Both the position numbers and the translations under genes were made by a program. From assembly GCA_964410945.1 (NCBI GenBank), contig CAYPJE010000013.1:7723-71722 (forward strand): 64,000 bases of DNA, read 5' to 3'. Source of the DNA: CAYPJE01 sp964410945. GTDB lineage: Bacteria > Fidelibacterota > Marinisomatia > Marinisomatales > TCS56. Every line of letters begins with the position of its first letter. The first letter of the stretch is position 1. This document shows, one piece after another, positions 61,858 through 64,000 of the stretch. The notes beneath the pieces were generated by a model. The model was not told the origin of the DNA, did not search any database, and worked only from the letters and a program-made list of their open reading frames with translations.

Positions 61858-61929
61858 CAAAACAGATAACAATTATCCAAGGCTAATTGTTCCGGTCAGA
61901 AGCAGCTACTTATTGAAAATTTATAATGG

Positions 61930-63069
61930 TCAGTACAATTCGTATTTGACCAGTCGGCCATCCAGGCCACCGTTGTTCAGAGCCTTTTTCCAGGAGGACC
62001 GCAGCCCCATGCGCTTGATGAACTGGCGGTCACCGAAATAAATATAGGCCGTTGAACCGGTGCAGCGCTGTTTGAGAAAATCGCCGAATTGTTTATAGAA
62101 CAGATTCAGTTCATCCGCTTCCCCCATCCGGATGCCGTAAGGTGGATTACAGATAATCGTGGCATTTTCGATCGGATCGTGTTTCAAAATATCACACTGT
62201 TTTAACCAGATTGGATTTTTATTATCCAATTGGCGGCAGTTGGTTCCGGCGGCACGGACGGCTGATTGGCTGATATCACTGCCATTGATCAGTCCGGGCG
62301 CAACCGGACAGGCTTGTTCCAACATTCCCTGTCGGATCTGTTTCCAGCGCTCCGGTTTGAATTCGGGCAGATTTTCAAACCCCCACTTTTTCCGCAGACT
62401 GCCCGGGGGCAGCTGAGCAGCTTTCAAATAGGCTTCACAGAGAATTGTACCGGACCCGCAGAAAGGATCATAAAGCGGTGTTTTACTATCCCAGCCCGAA
62501 TGCTCGATAAGGGCGGCTGCCAGGGTCTCCATCATTGGGGCATCCACCGAATTCCGGCGGTAGCCCCGGCGGTGGAGAGCCCCCCCGGAGGTATCGATAC
62601 TGAGCAGGGCCTTGTTCCGGTTCAAAAACAGGTTGATGAAAATATCGGCGGAATGCCGGTCAATTGATGGACGCCAACCGGCGGTATCACGAAAATAATC
62701 GACGATCCCGTCCTTTACCCGCAAGGCGGCAAATTGGGAATGCTTGATATTGCTTTCCACTACCGTCGCGGTTACTGCAAAAGTCTGATCGGTGTTGAAG
62801 AAATCGGTCCATTTGATCGAACCAACCTGCTTATATAGATATTTATCCGAGTGACAGTCAAACTGGGCCAGGGGTGCGAGGATCCGGCTGATGAACCGCG
62901 ATTGGTAATTGATCTTATAGAGGGTTTCCAGCGTGGTACTGAAATAGATGCCGCGGTAGACCGGACCGATTTCCCGGGCGCCGAATTGTCCCAGTTCGCT
63001 GATGGCCAGTTCTTTCAGATCGTCGGCTACCTGGGCGAAAAATCGGTTCGATTTCTGGTATAAGTACAC
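61930..63069 (-). CDS. RlmL/TrmN-like RNA guanine-N2 methyltransferase
   Basis: 379 residues. N-terminal THUMP-like RNA-binding region (about 10-160), then a class I SAM-methyltransferase with DPFCGSGTILCEAYL (residues 201-215, SAM-binding) and NPPYGIRMGE (308-317; N-P-P-Y catalytic motif that handles the exocyclic amine). This matches the YcbY/RlmL N-terminal half, which makes m2G in 23S rRNA, and archaeal/bacterial Trm14-like tRNA enzymes; the target is not certain. It is 17 bases after the thioesterase gene. Confidence 0.9.
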   Translation of the reverse strand: MYLYQKSNRFFAQVADDLKELAISELGQFGAREIGPVYRGIYFSTTLETLYKINYQSRFISRILAPLAQFDCHSDKYLYKQVGSIKWTDFFNTDQTFAVTATVVESNIKHSQFAALRVKDGIVDYFRDTAGWRPSIDRHSADIFINLFLNRNKALLSIDTSGGALHRRGYRRNSVDAPMMETLAAALIEHSGWDSKTPLYDPFCGSGTILCEAYLKAAQLPPGSLRKKWGFENLPEFKPERWKQIRQGMLEQACPVAPGLINGSDISQSAVRAAGTNCRQLDNKNPIWLKQCDILKHDPIENATIICNPPYGIRMGEADELNLFYKQFGDFLKQRCTGSTAYIYFGDRQFIKRMGLRSSWKKALNNGGLDGRLVKYELY

Positions 63070-63086
63070 GAAATGATTTCCCGGGA

Positions 63087-63830
63087 TCAGCGCTTCATCC
63101 AGTTGGTACGGGCACGGCAGAGTTCTTTTTGTCCGTTGAAATTCCTAAGGCTGTGGAGATAGTCACTGGCAGTATTTTTCTGGTGGTCGATGGTGATTTC
63201 ATCACCGTAACGCGCTTCCGCCAGGTAGTTTACCGTTATATCCGCCACCTGTCGCTCCCGGTGGAATTCGCGGTCGAAGCCCTCCAGGATCCATTCGATA
63301 TATTTCACGTTATTGACATGGTCATTCACATCCAGGTCACCGTAGCGAACATTCAACCGGGAGGACCAGTCAGCTTTTTGCAAGGCCAGCACCGGCTGTG
63401 GACGATCAGTGAAAACGCGTTCCATGGAATTATAATCAATATTCAGATCCAGTTGAATATCAGCCCGCCGACGGGCTTTTACATCCAGTACTACCCAGGC
63501 CGTGGTGGCGGTGCCGACCTCTTCCCCTCCGACCAGGATACTGAAATCACGGTAATAGAAACGTTTATCCATAGCCGACGGCCAGGTTTGTATCCGCACC
63601 TGCTCCCCCCAGCGGGGATATTTAATAATCCTGATGCGCTGCTGGGCCAGCACCCACACCAGGTTTCGTTTGATCAGTCTAGAGAAACCAACCCCCAGGT
63701 GCTCGGCGTGCTTCCAGGCCGATTCCTGCATATAACGGCCCAGATTCGGTAAGGTCAACCGACCGGTGGCATCGATCTCATAGGAATGAATATTGTAATT
63801 ATCGGTTCTGATTTTATCCATGCTGGCCAT
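63087..63830 (-). CDS. Acyl-ACP thioesterase (FatA/B-like)
   Basis: 247 residues forming two hotdog folds. The first has YNIHSYEIDATGRLTLPNLGRYMQESAWKHAE; the second contains the active-site stretch DLDVNDHVNNVKYIEW with Asn and His of the catalytic set. The enzyme releases free fatty acids from acyl carrier protein and sets chain length. Size and motifs fit bacterial acyl-ACP thioesterases. It starts the thioesterase-methyltransferase unit. The 170 bases upstream to the window edge show no certain promoter. Confidence 0.92.
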   Translation of the reverse strand: MASMDKIRTDNYNIHSYEIDATGRLTLPNLGRYMQESAWKHAEHLGVGFSRLIKRNLVWVLAQQRIRIIKYPRWGEQVRIQTWPSAMDKRFYYRDFSILVGGEEVGTATTAWVVLDVKARRRADIQLDLNIDYNSMERVFTDRPQPVLALQKADWSSRLNVRYGDLDVNDHVNNVKYIEWILEGFDREFHRERQVADITVNYLAEARYGDEITIDHQKNTASDYLHSLRNFNGQKELCRARTNWMKR

Positions 63831-63949
63831 GATCCTATGTGAATTGTGCCGGGAATTTAGGATTGAATCGGATATGCTTATAACAAAGTGTTGTGGTAAT
63901 CCGTGAAACCGGTCAGGTTATATTTTTTGTGTTATATATTGTAGTTTGT

Positions 63950-64000
63950 ATGATGAGAAAAATGGATTTTGAAGATATGCAGGCCTTCAAAGGCTACATT
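63950..64000 (+). CDS. Possible start of a plus-strand gene at the right edge
   Basis: An open frame begins at ATG 63950 (alternatives 63953 and 63962) and reads MMRKMDFEDMQAFKGYI to the edge. No clear ribosome binding site is present and only 17 codons are visible, so no function can be given. Confidence 0.25.
   Translation, partial: MMRKMDFEDMQAFKGYI

Noticed and set aside
1..64000. CRISPR arrays, tRNA or rRNA genes, insertion sequences, prophage genes
   Set aside because: None was seen: no regularly spaced repeats, no cloverleaf sequences noticed in the gaps, and no transposase or integrase motifs among the proteins. A covariance-model search would be needed to exclude small RNAs.

Overview
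The window reads like a Gram-negative bacterium of the Fibrobacteres-Chlorobi-Bacteroidetes (FCB) side of the tree, most like Candidatus Marinimicrobia (Neomarinimicrobiota) or a close relative. Support: three large TonB-dependent receptors with carboxypeptidase-regulatory N-terminal domains, two PorV/PorQ-type outer-membrane barrels, at least four secreted proteins ending in type IX secretion (T9SS) type A-like sorting domains, many lipobox lipoproteins, and a four-subunit 2-oxoacid:ferredoxin oxidoreductase. The assignment is inference from gene content; no rRNA, tRNA, phage, insertion sequence or CRISPR array was seen. Several promoters look like ordinary sigma-70 sites (TTGACA/TATAAT-like, 16-17 bp spacers).

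Layout. 1-635: start of a secreted protein running off the left edge (minus strand). 768-13758: minus-strand outer-membrane operon: lipoprotein, TonB receptor, then a tandemly duplicated pair of [T9SS cargo + PorV barrel]. 13863-18939: two divergent T9SS-exported proteins, one an M6-type metalloprotease. 18974-22010: trigger factor-clpP-clpX; ClpX lacks its zinc-binding domain and ClpP has Asn at the catalytic Asp position. 22143-27299: membrane protein, MFS sugar-type transporter, a second TonB receptor, an unknown protein. 27443-33598: M1 peptidase, lytic transglycosylase, S46 dipeptidyl-peptidase. 33636-38949: CLC channel, universal stress protein, DASS transporter, RpiB, Rpe. 39278-41998: KorABCD-type oxidoreductase. 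42190-50886: mixed small genes (BamE-like lipoprotein, acetyltransferase, AraC regulator, nuclease, LOG, OsmC, thioredoxin, PspC, zinc ribbon, Pycsar-effector-like protein, cyclophilin, oxidoreductase). 51125-55377: acyltransferase, lipase-like lipoprotein, M28 peptidase. 55429-61857: TetR-controlled operon of ABC importer, MenA prenyltransferase and TonB receptor. 61930-63830: RNA methyltransferase and acyl-ACP thioesterase.

How it fits together. The cell looks like a protein-degrading heterotroph: M1, M6, M28 and S46 peptidases break down proteins and peptides, TonB receptors bring products over the outer membrane, and the ferredoxin-linked 2-oxoacid oxidoreductase can oxidise the resulting keto acids. 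Two clusters look most novel: the lipoprotein/TonB/T9SS-cargo/PorV operon, and the TetR-SBP-ATPase-permease-MenA-TonB operon, which reads like a route for importing a quinone-ring precursor and prenylating it.
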